From KBS50 sp042434095 (lineage in GTDB: Bacteria > Actinomycetota > Actinomycetes > Mycobacteriales > Micromonosporaceae): 64,000 bases of DNA. A program made the position numbers and the translations under genes. Positions 1 through 8,260 of this stretch are shown here, piece by piece. How positions within the stretch are numbered: position 1 is the stretch's first letter; every line of letters begins with the position of its first letter. The stretch lies in assembly GCF_042434095.1 (NCBI RefSeq), contig NZ_JBHLUE010000009.1, positions 1 to 64,000 on the forward strand, given 5' to 3'. Under the pieces are notes generated by a model that had not been told where the DNA came from, did no database searches, and worked only from the letters and a program-made list of their open reading frames with translations.

Positions 1-127
1 GCCGTCGGGCGCGACCTGACCGCGGCGGGGCCGCGGAGGAGGGCACCGGGCCGTCGGGCGCGACCTGACCGCGGCGGGGCCGCGGAGGAGGGCACCGGGC
101 CGTCGGGCGCGACCTGACCGCGGCGGC
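1..127. repeat. 49-bp tandem repeat, about 2.6 copies
   Basis: Two full 49-bp units (1-49 and 50-98) are identical, and a third runs to about 127 before diverging. The unit is extremely G+C-rich and carries the core GACCTGACCGCGGCGG. It lies downstream of the stop codon of the carboxypeptidase gene on the minus strand. The array touches the window edge, so its real length is unknown. I see no open reading frame with convincing coding character here. Confidence 0.9.
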
Positions 128-195
128 GGGGACCGGGCCGTCGATCGGGCGCCGTCGCGGGCCGGAACCGGGCCCCAACGCGGGGACGGCCCGGC

Positions 196-1437
196 CTACG
201 CAGGCTCGGTCCGGACGGTGGTGGCGGTCCCGGCCGGGCTCACCGCGGCGACCGTCCCGCCGTCCGGCGTGCTGAGCCGGTACGTGAGGCCGGGCCAGCC
301 GACCACGGTGAGGTCCTGCGCCGGCACGGCCACCCGGCCGCCGTCCGGCATCGCGACCGGTTGCCCGGCACGCAGCACCCGATGGGTGTCCAGGGCGGCG
401 CCGACGGCCGTGATCAGCCGCTCGCTGGCGCTCAGCGCCTGCGGCAGCCCACTCAGCACGCTGCCGTGCTGGCCGAAAACGGCGCCCACGATGGTGACGG
501 TGCGCCCGTCGACCCGGCGGGTGGCCGCGAACAGCAGGCAGCCGCCGGCCGCGCTCATCGAGCCGGTCTTGAGGCCGATCACCCCGGACCGGCCGAGCAG
601 CCGGTTGTAGTTGGTGACCGTGCCGGCCACCGGGATGGTGGCGCTGGGCAGCCGGACGATCTGGCGCAGCGCCGCCGACCGCAGCGCCGCGTGGCCGAGC
701 CGGACCTGGTCGGCCGCGGTGCTGGTGGTGGCGGCGTCCAGGCCGGACGGGTCGGTGTATCGGGTGTGCCGCATCCCCAGGTCGGCCGCCGTGGCGTTCA
801 TCTTGGCCACGAACGCCTCGATGCTGCCGGCATCCCATCGGGCCAGGATGCGGGCGACGTTGTCGGCCGAGGGCAGCAGCAGCGCGATCAGGGCCTGCCG
901 TTCGGTGAGCCGCTCGCCGGCCTGGACCGGCACCAGCGACTGGCCCTCGGCGCGTTCCCGCGGGTACCGCGCGGCCTCGGCTGCGGTCACCGTGAGGGTG
1001 GGGCCGGCGGCGCCCGGTTCGAGGGGATGGTCGCGCAGGATGACGTACGCGGTCATCACCTTGGTGACGCTGGCGATCGGGCGCGGCGTCTGGCCGCCGG
1101 ACGACCCGACCGGGCCGATGCCCTGCACCTCGACGTGCGCCTGCCCGGTGGCCGGCCAGGGCAGCCGGGGCGCCGCGCCCGGCACCCGGTAGCTGGCCGG
1201 CAGCGTCGCCGCGGTCGGCGTGGGCGGCGCTGTCGTGACGCCCGGCTCGGGAACGCCGGTCGCGCCGTCGCCCACCCAGTCGGCCACGGCCACGGTGGAG
1301 TCGTGTCCGCGCAGTCCGACGGCCGCGCCGCCGCCGGCGCCGACCGCCGCGGTGAGCGTGAGGGCGATCAGCAGCGTGCGCCGGGACGGTCCCCGGCCGC
1401 GCCGGGCGGGCGGCTCGGGTGGGCTCGCGTTGGTCAT
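196..1437 (-). CDS. D-alanyl-D-alanine carboxypeptidase (peptidase S11)
   Basis: A penicillin-binding D,D-carboxypeptidase that trims the terminal D-Ala of peptidoglycan stem peptides outside the membrane. The 413-residue protein shows all three active-site motifs in order: SVTK (S123, K126), SADN (S190) and KTG (K290). Residues 20-42 form a single N-terminal membrane anchor or signal, followed by a Pro/Thr-rich linker to about residue 90. I chose the ATG at 1437 because AGGAAGG lies 8 nt upstream. The 12-codon longer frame starting at 1473 has no better ribosome site. It is transcribed alone, away from the aldo/keto reductase. Family assignment is secure; which DacA-type paralogue it is cannot be told from sequence alone. 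Confidence 0.95.
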   Translation of the reverse strand: MTNASPPEPPARRGRGPSRRTLLIALTLTAAVGAGGGAAVGLRGHDSTVAVADWVGDGATGVPEPGVTTAPPTPTAATLPASYRVPGAAPRLPWPATGQAHVEVQGIGPVGSSGGQTPRPIASVTKVMTAYVILRDHPLEPGAAGPTLTVTAAEAARYPRERAEGQSLVPVQAGERLTERQALIALLLPSADNVARILARWDAGSIEAFVAKMNATAADLGMRHTRYTDPSGLDAATTSTAADQVRLGHAALRSAALRQIVRLPSATIPVAGTVTNYNRLLGRSGVIGLKTGSMSAAGGCLLFAATRRVDGRTVTIVGAVFGQHGSVLSGLPQALSASERLITAVGAALDTHRVLRAGQPVAMPDGGRVAVPAQDLTVVGWPGLTYRLSTPDGGTVAAVSPAGTATTVRTEPA

Positions 1438-1543
1438 CCGGACCTTCCTGCGGACCGCCGGGCGGCGGGCCACCGCGCAAAGCGTACGAGGATCTTGACC
1501 GGCCCCGCGACCCCGCCCGGATTGTCCTCCGCCGACCGGCGGC

Positions 1544-2440
1544 TCAGTCCAACGTGGCCAGCTCGGCGGCGGTGAGCCGCAGGGCGCCGGCCGCCACGTT
1601 CCGGGCCAGGTGTTCCGGGTCGCCGGTGCCGGGGATGGCCAGCACGTGCGGTCCCCGGTGCAGGGTCCAGGCCAGCCGTACCTGATGCGGGGTGGCGTGG
1701 TGGGCGGCCGCGACGGCCTCCACCGCCGCGCCGTGGTCGGTGGCCGCGCCGGCCTCGCGGCGGGACCCGGCCAGGGCGAAGAAGGGAACGAACGCGATGC
1801 CCCGCTCGGCGCAGGCGCGCAGCAGGTCGTCGTCGCCCCGGTTGTGGTCGACGGAGTAGCTGTTCTGCACGCAGACCACGGGTGCGATCCGGGACGCCTC
1901 GTCGAGGTGGTCGAGCCGGACGTTGGACAGCCCCAGCTGCCGGATCAGCCCGGCCGCGCGGAGCTCGGCCAGCGCGCCGAACGGCTCGGCCACCGAGTCC
2001 CGGCCGGGACGCCTGACGATCCGCAGATTGACCAGGTCCAGGTGGTCGCGGCCGAGCCGGCGCAGGTTCTCCTCGACCTGCCGCCGCAGGTCCACCGGGG
2101 TCGCGGCCTCGCCGACCCGACCGGATTCGTCGCAGGCGAAGCCGACCTTCGTCGCCACGACCAGGTCCTGCGGGTACGGCGCGAGGGCGGCGCGGATCAG
2201 CTCGGTGGCGTACCGGACCGGCCCGGTCCAGACGCCGAGCGTCCCGCCGGGGGAGCGGTAGAAGGCGGCCGTGTCGATGTGGTTGACCCCGAGATCGACG
2301 GCCCGGCGCAGCACCGCGATCGCACGGTCCCGGTCGGGGTCGGCGGTCAGGCGCATGGAGCCGAAACCCATCCGGTGCACCCGCCGGTCGCCCAGCATCC
2401 AGGTGCCCGCGGCGGCCGCGGTGATCTCGTCGGTAGGCAT
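1544..2440 (-). CDS. Aldo/keto reductase
   Basis: NAD(P)H-dependent oxidoreductase of the AKR superfamily with a TIM-barrel fold, 298 residues. Visible signatures are GFGSMRLT near the N-terminus, NHIDTAAFYRSP carrying the catalytic Asp and Tyr, the VVATKVGF strand with the catalytic Lys, LGLSNVRLDHL, and the C-terminal cofactor-binding stretch IPGTGDPEHLARNV. The frame is open 70 codons further upstream, but that extension has no homology-like character and would overlap the small ORF at 2528, so I start at ATG 2440. The substrate is unknown. It is divergent from the small ORF and MFS gene. Confidence 0.92.
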   Translation of the reverse strand: MPTDEITAAAAGTWMLGDRRVHRMGFGSMRLTADPDRDRAIAVLRRAVDLGVNHIDTAAFYRSPGGTLGVWTGPVRYATELIRAALAPYPQDLVVATKVGFACDESGRVGEAATPVDLRRQVEENLRRLGRDHLDLVNLRIVRRPGRDSVAEPFGALAELRAAGLIRQLGLSNVRLDHLDEASRIAPVVCVQNSYSVDHNRGDDDLLRACAERGIAFVPFFALAGSRREAGAATDHGAAVEAVAAAHHATPHQVRLAWTLHRGPHVLAIPGTGDPEHLARNVAAGALRLTAAELATLD

Positions 2441-2515
2441 CCGGCGACCGTAGTGCGCGGACCCGGACGGGCGCAGTCGGCCGGCTACCCGATACCGCGA
2501 CGGCGCCGATTCGGC

Positions 2516-2521
2516 TAGCTT
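2516..2521 (+). promoter_or_regulatory. Extended -10 hexamer TAGCTT of a leaderless small ORF
   Basis: TAGCTT (TANNNT type) ends 6 nt before the GTG at 2528, the spacing expected when transcription starts on the start codon itself. The TAG of this hexamer is also the in-frame stop bounding the small ORF, so 2528 is the only possible upstream start. I do not see a clear -35. Confidence 0.5.
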
Positions 2522-2527
2522 TGTAGC

Positions 2528-2617
2528 GTGGACGAGCAGGCTGGCTGGGCCCAATGGGTCACCCCCGACCTGCCGCTGTACGGCAACGACCACGAACGGT
2601 CGGACTTCGCTCCCTGA
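2528..2617 (+). CDS. Small leaderless ORF, 29 aa, unknown function
   Basis: A 29-codon frame starting with GTG and ending TGA at 2615-2617. About 24 of 28 internal codons end in G or C, as in the neighbouring real genes. The peptide contains WAQWVTPDLPLYGNDHERS, so it is polar, Trp/Asp-rich and not membrane-like. A -10-like hexamer sits 6 nt upstream, which fits a leaderless mRNA. It ends 59 nt before the MFS gene, and an inverted repeat lies between them. It could be a regulatory leader peptide, a small protein or chance. I do not recognise a family. Confidence 0.4.
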   Translation: MDEQAGWAQWVTPDLPLYGNDHERSDFAP

Positions 2618-2621
2618 CCGC

Positions 2622-2665
2622 CCCGAGCATTTGACGCCGGTCTCTGCCATCCGTCATCGCTCGGG
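2622..2665 (+). promoter_or_regulatory. Inverted repeat between small ORF and MFS gene
   Basis: CCCGAGC at 2622-2628 pairs perfectly with GCTCGGG at 2659-2665. It lies downstream of the stop of the 29-aa ORF and 11 nt before the MFS start codon. Its position would let it mask or expose the MFS ribosome-binding region. The 30-nt loop makes it only a moderate structure. Function is inferred from position. Confidence 0.35.
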
Positions 2666-2676
2666 AGTCTGCCCGC

Positions 2677-3912
2677 ATGTCCACCGCCATCTCGTCGTCC
2701 CGCGGCGTCTCCGGGGTGCTGCGCGCCCCGCACGTGCCGCGGGTGCTGATCGCCAGCCAGGTCGGCCGGTTGCCGCTGGCATCCGCGCCGCTCGCCCTGC
2801 TGCTGTACGCCCGGGAGTCGCTCACCATCACCGCGGCCGGCCTGCTGGTGGCCGCGTACACCGCGGGGATGGCCGTCGGCGCTCCGCTGCTGGCCCGGAC
2901 CGTCGACCGGTGGCGGCAGCCGCCGGTGCTGTGGGGTTCGGCGGCGCTCTCCGGGCTGGGGCTGCTGCTGGTGGTGGCCGCCGGCCACACCATGGCCGGG
3001 GCGGCGGTCGGCGCGGCCGTGGCCGGTTTGGGAACCCCTCCGCTGGAGGCGTGCCTGCGGGCGCTCTGGCCGGACCTGCTGCCGGCGGAGCTGGTGCAGG
3101 TCGGGTACGCCCTGGACATCGCCCTGCAAGAGGTGATCTTCGTGGTGGGGCCGCTCACCACGCTCGGGGCCGTGGCGCTGGGCGGGCCTTCGGCCGGGTT
3201 GGTGGCCGCGGCCGGGCTGCAACTCGCCGGCACCGGGGTGTTCGCGCTGTCCCGCCCGGTGCGTGCCTGGCGCGGCGTACCGGCCCCTCGGCACTGGGCC
3301 GGTCCGCTGCGCGCCGGCCGGCTCGTCCTGCTGCTGCTCGGCGTGGCCGGCGGGGGCGCCGGTTTCGGCAGCCTGCCGGTGGCGCTCGCCGCATACAGCG
3401 AGTGGGTCGGGGACCGGTCGCTGACCGGATGGCTGCTTGCGGCCGAGGCGGTCGGCGGTCTGGTCGCTGGGCTGCTCTGGACCCGGGTCCGCCCGGGCGG
3501 TCCGGCCCGGCTGCCGGTGCTGGCCGGTCTGCTGGCGGTGGGGTTCCTGCCGCTGCTGCTGACGCCGGGCCCGGTGCCGATGGTCGGGCTGCTCGCGGTC
3601 TGCGGGGTGACGCTGCCGCCGCTGCTGACCACGGTCTTCGTCACGGCCGACCGGCTGGCCCCGACCGGCACGGTGGCCGAGGCGTTCGCGTGGGTGGTCA
3701 CCGCGTTCACGCTGGGCAGCGCCGCGGGAGCGGCGCTCACCGGCGCGCTGGTGCCACTGGGCGTCCGGTACGGCTTCGCGCTCCCGCCGGTGGCGGCCGG
3801 CCTTGGCGCGGTGTTGATGGTGCTGGTGGTCCGGCCGTCCCGGCCCGGTGCCCGGGAGCGGCTCAGTCCAGGGGCGCCTGCAGTATCGAGTAGCCGCGGC
3901 CGCTCGGAATGA
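2677..3912 (+). CDS. MFS transporter
   Basis: Twelve-helix major facilitator superfamily transporter, 411 residues, most likely an efflux pump. Hydrophobic segments recur through the whole length. A motif-A-like loop, ARTVDRWRQPP, follows the second helix. The ATG at 2677 follows the small ORF by 59 nt, and the ribosome site is not strong. The 3' end overlaps the tail of the convergent GNAT gene by 50 nt, so the last 16 codons of each are read from opposite strands. Substrate unknown. Confidence 0.88.
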   Translation: MSTAISSSRGVSGVLRAPHVPRVLIASQVGRLPLASAPLALLLYARESLTITAAGLLVAAYTAGMAVGAPLLARTVDRWRQPPVLWGSAALSGLGLLLVVAAGHTMAGAAVGAAVAGLGTPPLEACLRALWPDLLPAELVQVGYALDIALQEVIFVVGPLTTLGAVALGGPSAGLVAAAGLQLAGTGVFALSRPVRAWRGVPAPRHWAGPLRAGRLVLLLLGVAGGGAGFGSLPVALAAYSEWVGDRSLTGWLLAAEAVGGLVAGLLWTRVRPGGPARLPVLAGLLAVGFLPLLLTPGPVPMVGLLAVCGVTLPPLLTTVFVTADRLAPTGTVAEAFAWVVTAFTLGSAAGAALTGALVPLGVRYGFALPPVAAGLGAVLMVLVVRPSRPGARERLSPGAPAVSSSRGRSE

Positions 3913-4828
3913 ATCCGAGCTTGCGGTAGAGGTTGACCGCGTCGGTGTTCGTGGTGTTGACCTGCAGCCTGGCCCGGGCGAAACCGGCCAGCCGGTAGGC
4001 GGCGAGAGCCTGGCCGATCAGCGCGCTGGCGAGCCCGAGCCGGCGCCACTGAGGCCGGGTGCCGAGGCACTCGAGCACTCCCTCCCGGGTCCCGTCGGGA
4101 TCCCGATGCTCGAGGCTGAAGACGAAGGCCGCGATCGACGGACCGTCGGCGGTGTCTGCCAAGGCGAGAAACGAGGCCTCGGGGCGGAAGCTGGGTAGCC
4201 CGACCGCATGCTGTGGCCAGCCCTGAGGGTCCGGAAGCAGGGCGTTCGGGCTGTCGGCGTACGCGTCGTTGTGCGCCACCAGGGCGGCGTCGGACTGGTG
4301 ATCCTCGTAGTGGGTGATCGTGACGCCGGGCGGGGTGGCCGGGGTGGGCGTGGGTTCGTCCACCGTCCGGATGAGGTCCTGGTGGCCGCCGACGACCTGG
4401 AACCCCGCCTCGGTGAGCAGGGTGAGCCGGGAGGCGTCCAGCGCGGCGCAGCGGGTGCCGAGCACCGCGGGCAGGTCGGGCCGCCGCTCGCGGCGCAGGC
4501 TGCGGGCCCGCTCGAGCTGCCATTCCTGCATTTGCCGGGCGGCCGCGTCGGCAAGCTCGGGGTGTGGCGCGTGGGTCAATCGGATGCGCAGCTGGCCTTG
4601 GCCGACGCCCATGTCGGCGGTTTCGGCGTAACCCAGCGCCGCTCCGGTGGCGGCGACCCCGACGAAGGTGTCGCGCTCGAGGTCCAGCCCGGGCCTGGAA
4701 AGCCGCGACTCCACCTCGGCCAGGTCGGTTTCCAGCCCGATCGGCGTCGTGCGGTTGATGGCCTGGAAGAGCTCCAGCAGGTTCGCCGCGTCGGAGGGCC
4801 GGGCCGGTCGCCACGTCAGGTCGTCCAC
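3863..4828 (-). CDS. GNAT N-acetyltransferase with two tandem domains
   Basis: A 321-residue protein with two GNAT folds, similar in plan to mycothiol synthase-type proteins. The N-terminal half begins with the typical LTWRPARPSDAANLLELF. The C-terminal half has the acetyl-CoA loop RPQWRRLGLASALIG and the closing NTDAVNLYRKLGF. The start is GTG at 4828. The hexamer TACGAT (minus strand, 4837-4842) lies 8 nt upstream, suggesting a near-leaderless transcript. The substrate cannot be predicted. The tail overlaps the MFS gene. Confidence 0.88.
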   Translation of the reverse strand: MDDLTWRPARPSDAANLLELFQAINRTTPIGLETDLAEVESRLSRPGLDLERDTFVGVAATGAALGYAETADMGVGQGQLRIRLTHAPHPELADAAARQMQEWQLERARSLRRERRPDLPAVLGTRCAALDASRLTLLTEAGFQVVGGHQDLIRTVDEPTPTPATPPGVTITHYEDHQSDAALVAHNDAYADSPNALLPDPQGWPQHAVGLPSFRPEASFLALADTADGPSIAAFVFSLEHRDPDGTREGVLECLGTRPQWRRLGLASALIGQALAAYRLAGFARARLQVNTTNTDAVNLYRKLGFIPSGRGYSILQAPLD

Positions 4829-4902
4829 GATGGGCGATCGTATCGGCGACGGTCAAGGTCGGCCGCCCGTCCCGCCCCACGCTGGCCGCCCACCGGCGCC
4901 AG

Positions 4903-4966
4903 CGGCGGACCCACCATCGCCGACCGGCGCGCCAACGGCGGACCCACCATCGCCGACCGGCGCGCC
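4903..4966. repeat. 31-bp direct repeat, two identical copies
   Basis: Copies at 4903-4933 and 4936-4966 share the core GGACCCACCATCGCCGACC and are identical over 31 bp, with a 33-bp period. They lie upstream of both flanking genes. The function is unknown. Confidence 0.9.
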
Positions 4967-5003
4967 GGCGGCGCGCCCTGCGTCGGCAACCGGCTACGGG
5001 CCT

Positions 5004-5060
5004 CGACGGATACGACAGCCACCTCATCCGTGCCCGATAACGTGGCTGTCGTATCCGTCG
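5004..5060. repeat. Perfect 19-bp inverted repeat with 19-nt loop
   Basis: Left arm CGACGGATACGACAGCCAC at 5004-5022 is exactly complementary to 5042-5060. The 19-nt spacer is 5023-5041. It is far stronger than expected by chance and is not followed by a T-run. Because both flanking genes point away from it, a simple terminator role is unlikely. It may be an operator, a REP-like element or a structured RNA. Confidence 0.85.
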
Positions 5061-5245
5061 CGCGACCGCCCGGCGTCCGCGGCCGCCCGGCAGGGGAGGA
5101 GGGCGGGCATTGACGGTGGCGTGGGATTGACGCCGCCCCGCGCGACGGGCCGGTCGTCGGGGTGGCGTGGCGGCTCGGTGTTGGTGGGGCCCGGCGGCGG
5201 GTGGCGTGGCAGGCTGGTCCCGGAGCGACGGAAAGGGGCCACGAG

Positions 5246-5842
5246 ATGGACAGCGCCCAGTGGGACGCCCGGTACGCTGCCGCGACCGAGCTGGTGTGGA
5301 CCGCGGAACCCAACCGGTTCGTGGTGGAGACCACCGCGGACCTGCCGCCGGGTCGGGCCCTGGACCTCGCCGCGGGCGAGGGGCGGAACGCGGTCTGGCT
5401 GGCCGGGCGCGGCTGGCGGGTCACCGCCGTGGACTTCGCCGCCGTGGCCGTCGAGCGCGGACGGGAGCTGGCCCGGCAACGCGCGGTCGAGGTCGACTGG
5501 CAGGTGGCCGACGTGACCGCGTACGAGCCGGAGCCGGGCGGGTACGACCTCGTGCTGGTCGCGTACCTGCACCTCGGACCGGCCATGGCCGGGGTGCTGC
5601 GCCGGGCGGCCGGCGCGGTCCGGCCCGATGGCCGGTTCGTGCTGGTCGGCCACGACCTGAGCAACCTGACCGACGGTACGGGCGGCCCGCAGGACCCGGC
5701 CGTGCTGCACACCCCGGCGTCGGTGGCCGCCGAGCTGCCCGGCCTGCGCGTCGAGCGGGCCGAGACCGTCCGCCGGCCCGTGCCGACCGACGGTGGCGTC
5801 GTCGACGCGCTCGACACCCTCGTGGTGGCCGTCCGGCCGTAG
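5246..5842 (+). CDS. SAM-dependent methyltransferase (class I)
   Basis: A 198-residue Rossmann-fold methyltransferase. Motif I is ALDLAAGEGRNAVWLA, followed by VTAVDFAAVAVERGRE (motif II acidic residue) and YDLVLVAYLHL (motif IV). It resembles TehB/UbiE-like small methyltransferases, but the substrate is unknown. I start at the ATG at 5246 because GAAAGGGG is 7 nt upstream. The longer open frame from 5162 gives a non-homologous Arg/Gly extension. Confidence 0.9.
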   Translation: MDSAQWDARYAAATELVWTAEPNRFVVETTADLPPGRALDLAAGEGRNAVWLAGRGWRVTAVDFAAVAVERGRELARQRAVEVDWQVADVTAYEPEPGGYDLVLVAYLHLGPAMAGVLRRAAGAVRPDGRFVLVGHDLSNLTDGTGGPQDPAVLHTPASVAAELPGLRVERAETVRRPVPTDGGVVDALDTLVVAVRP

Positions 5843-5848
5843 GCCGGG

Positions 5849-5896
5849 TTCCGACAAGCGCCGGTTCCGACAAGCGCCGGTTCCGACGAGCGCCGG
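5849..5896. repeat. 16-bp tandem repeat, three copies
   Basis: TTCCGACAAGCGCCGG repeats at 5849, 5865 and 5881, the third with one change. It begins 7 nt after the methyltransferase stop codon and is followed by further CCGGTT-rich sequence before the LysE gene. It could slow or terminate transcription, but no clean hairpin is visible. Confidence 0.9.
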
Positions 5897-6005
5897 TTCC
5901 CGGCCACCCGGCTCGACCGGTTGCCCGGTTCCCGGGCAAGACTGTGGCCGAGGGAACCCGGCAACCCCGTTCCCGCTGTCGGATCCGCGTGCCAGGATCG
6001 GTGGC

Positions 6006-6653
6006 GTGGTGACGATCTCGGCGTTGCTCGGGGTGGCCGCCGTCGCGCTGGCGATGGTGCTCACGCCGGGCCCCAACATGATGTATCTGGTGTCGCGCAG
6101 CATCACCCAGGGTCGGCGCGCGGGCGTCATCTCGCTGGCCGGGGTGGCGGTCGGCTTCGGCGTCTACCTCACCGCCACCAACCTCGGCCTCGCCGCCATC
6201 TTCCTGGCAGTCCCCACGCTGTACATGGCGCTCAAGGTGGCCGGCGCGCTCTACCTGGCCTGGCTGGCCTGCCAGGCGCTGCGCCCCGGCGGGGCGTCGG
6301 TGTTCCAGCCGGCCCAACTGCCGGCCGACACGCCCCGCCGGCTGTTCGGGATGGGGCTGCTGACCAACCTGCTCAACCCGAAGATCGCGGTCATGTACCT
6401 ATCGCTGATACCGCAGTTCGTGCAGCCGGCCCGCGGGCACGTGGCGGCGCAGGGCTTCCTGCTCGGGTCGGTGCAGATCGTGGTGGCGCTCACGGTGAAC
6501 CTGCTGATCGTGCTCGCGGCGGGCACGGTCGCGGCATTCCTCACCCGCCGCCCCGGGTGGCTGCGCGCCCAGCGGTACGTCATGGGCACCGTCCTCGGCG
6601 CGCTGGCGGTGCGGCTGGCCACCGACCGGGCCCGACCCGTCCTCGCCGGCTGA
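6006..6653 (+). CDS. LysE-family amino-acid/metabolite exporter
   Basis: A 215-residue inner-membrane exporter with six predicted helices. The family signature near residues 18-30 reads LTPGPNMMYLVSRS, and TNLLNPKIAVMYLSLIPQF is the typical mid-protein motif. Start codons GTG GTG lie at 6006 and 6009. The hexamer CAGGAT (5993-5998) ends 7 nt before 6006, so the message may be leaderless. The frame is open upstream to 5793, but that part overlaps the preceding methyltransferase and repeats. It ends 7 nt from the convergent gene at 6661. Confidence 0.9.
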   Translation: MVTISALLGVAAVALAMVLTPGPNMMYLVSRSITQGRRAGVISLAGVAVGFGVYLTATNLGLAAIFLAVPTLYMALKVAGALYLAWLACQALRPGGASVFQPAQLPADTPRRLFGMGLLTNLLNPKIAVMYLSLIPQFVQPARGHVAAQGFLLGSVQIVVALTVNLLIVLAAGTVAAFLTRRPGWLRAQRYVMGTVLGALAVRLATDRARPVLAG

Positions 6654-6660
6654 CGACGCC

Positions 6661-6987
6661 CTACCCGGTCAGGTCCTGGATCCGGGTCAGCTTCTCATGC
6701 AGCTCGAAGGCGGCGGTGAGGCCGTCCTCCGAGTCGCGTACCCAGCAGGGACCGTCGCCGCACAGCTCGGCCGGCCGCACCGCGGCGGCCGTACCGTCCG
6801 GGTTGGCGAACAGCACGACGGGCCGTAACGGCGCGTCGTTGCCGGCGCTGGACGCGACGCCGGCGCCGTCGACCGCCACGGTGGCGCCGGGCTGCTCGAC
6901 CGAGCCCTGCCAGCCGAGGATCCGGCCGACCAGGCGCTGGTCGCCGTCCAGCCGGCCGTAGTAGAGCGGGTAGGGCTGCGCGATCAT
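6661..6987 (-). CDS. Hypothetical protein, 108 aa
   Basis: A small soluble protein with no family that I recognise. It starts with PYPLYYGRLDGDQRLVGRILGW and contains a Cys pair, ELCGDGPCWVRDSEDG, that could form a disulfide or bind metal. The ATG at 6987 overlaps the stop of the upstream membrane-protein gene (ATGA), with GGAGA 6 nt upstream. The two genes are therefore translationally coupled and probably function together. Confidence 0.7.
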   Translation of the reverse strand: MIAQPYPLYYGRLDGDQRLVGRILGWQGSVEQPGATVAVDGAGVASSAGNDAPLRPVVLFANPDGTAAAVRPAELCGDGPCWVRDSEDGLTAAFELHEKLTRIQDLTG

Positions 6988-7268
6988 GCGTGTCTCCTCA
7001 GCAACCGTCGCAGGTGGGGCACGTTGAGGGCGAACAGGGTCAGCATGCCCGCGAGGACGAGCAGCAACCACCAGCCGCCGAGAAGGTTGCCCAGGCCCAT
7101 CAGCGCGAAGGCGCACCCCAGCAGCAGCGTCTGGTAGGTCTGGCTCGGCCAGCCGGGCGCCCTGCCGAAGCGTCGGCGCACGAGCAGCCACGAGGCCGCG
7201 CCGCCCAGCAGGGCGAGCGCGCCGAGGCCCAGGCACCCCCAGCTGGCGATCCACGACAGTTTGTCCAC
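6984..7268 (-). CDS. Small membrane protein, 94 aa
   Basis: Two or three hydrophobic segments are visible: WGCLGLGALALLGGAASWLL, then LLLGCAFALMGLGNLLGG and WWLLLVLAGMLTLFAL. The protein ends in a basic tail, LRRLLRRHA. GTG at 7268 is chosen because GGAGG sits 5 nt upstream. The longer frame to 7319 adds a residue set with no ribosome site. It is the first gene of a two-gene operon with the 108-aa protein. Function unknown. Confidence 0.75.
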   Translation of the reverse strand: MDKLSWIASWGCLGLGALALLGGAASWLLVRRRFGRAPGWPSQTYQTLLLGCAFALMGLGNLLGGWWLLLVLAGMLTLFALNVPHLRRLLRRHA

Positions 7269-7382
7269 GATCGCCTCCGCCCGCCGCCCGGATGCCTCCA
7301 CTGTTGCCGGTCGACGCATCCGACAAACGTCGGGCGGTCAAACCGTTGGCCCGGCGGGCCGCGGGTCTGGCATGGTGCCGGC

Positions 7383-8147
7383 ATGGACGACGTCACGCGG
7401 GGGAACCGGCTCGCCTGGGAGACCGCATCCCGCAAGCATGTACGCGAGGACGCGGAGCTGCGCGGCCAGGCCCGGGCGGGCGGCGCGTTGTTCGCCACGG
7501 AGGTCGAGATGCTCGGGCCGATCCTGGCGACCGGGCCGCACGTCGTGCACCTGCAGAGTGGTCACGGGCTCGACGACCTCGCCCTGACGGCCGCGGGCGC
7601 CCGCGCCGTGACCGGCGTCGACTTCAGCGCGACCGCGACGGCCGCGGCGCAACGCCGCGCGGACGATCTTGGCCGGGCCTGCCGGTACGTGCACGCCGCG
7701 CTGCCGGGCGCGCCGCTCGCCGGCGGATGCGCCGATCTGGTGTATACCGGCAAGGGCGCGTTGATCTGGATGCCCGATCTCGCGGCCTGGGCGGCGGATG
7801 TCGCTCGGCTGCTGCGCCGCGGCGGTCATCTGTTCGTCCACGAGGCCCATCCGGCGGTTCCGCTGTGGACCTGGGACGAGGACGAGCCCCGGATCCGGCC
7901 GGACCGCGGCTACTTCGCGGGTAGCCACGTCAATGACACGTTCCCGGCGGGTGGGGCGGTGGAGTGGCAGCACACGCTGGGCGAGATCCTCAACGCCGTG
8001 ATCGGCGCCGGTCTGGAACTGCGCCGGGTGGAGGAGTATCCCGAGCCGTTCTGGCGGGCGGATGGCGTCGACGCGGCCGCCTGGCGGGGTCGGCTGCCCA
8101 ACACGTTCGCCCTGCTCGCCTGGCGACCCGAGAGCGCTGCGCACTGA
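7383..8147 (+). CDS. SAM-dependent methyltransferase
   Basis: A 254-residue class I methyltransferase. The glycine motif is degenerate (VVHLQSGHGLDDLAL instead of the usual DxGxGxG), followed by AVTGVDFSATATAAAQ. A Trp/Asp-rich C-terminal half, PLWTWDEDEPRIRPDRGYFA, is typical of one actinobacterial methyltransferase subgroup. The ATG at 7383 lies 6 nt after the weak hexamer CATGGT (7371-7376), which fits a leaderless start. Substrate unknown. It is divergent from the two-gene operon at 6661-7268. Confidence 0.85.
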   Translation: MDDVTRGNRLAWETASRKHVREDAELRGQARAGGALFATEVEMLGPILATGPHVVHLQSGHGLDDLALTAAGARAVTGVDFSATATAAAQRRADDLGRACRYVHAALPGAPLAGGCADLVYTGKGALIWMPDLAAWAADVARLLRRGGHLFVHEAHPAVPLWTWDEDEPRIRPDRGYFAGSHVNDTFPAGGAVEWQHTLGEILNAVIGAGLELRRVEEYPEPFWRADGVDAAAWRGRLPNTFALLAWRPESAAH

Positions 8148-8260
8148 CCGGCTGAGGGGTCGGAGGGACCGGCGAAGCGGGTCGTCTGGCCCCTCCGCCG
8201 GCCGCCGCCGGCTGCCTACGCTGCCGTCGACGAGCATCCGCGGCGGACAGGGGGCCCGGG

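Larger units (their letters stand above)
4829..5245. other. 417-bp divergent intergenic region with repeats
   Basis: Separates the divergent GNAT and methyltransferase genes. I find no convincing gene here. It holds a 31-bp direct repeat (4903-4933 and 4936-4966) and a perfect 19-bp inverted repeat (5004-5022 and 5042-5060), listed separately. The methyltransferase ribosome site GAAAGGGG is at 5231-5238. Confidence 0.7.

Noticed and set aside
2559..5027. Long minus-strand frame of 822 codons
   Set aside because: It runs antisense to the MFS gene and through the GNAT in another frame, and is Arg/Ala/Pro-rich with no domain. High G+C makes such shadows common.
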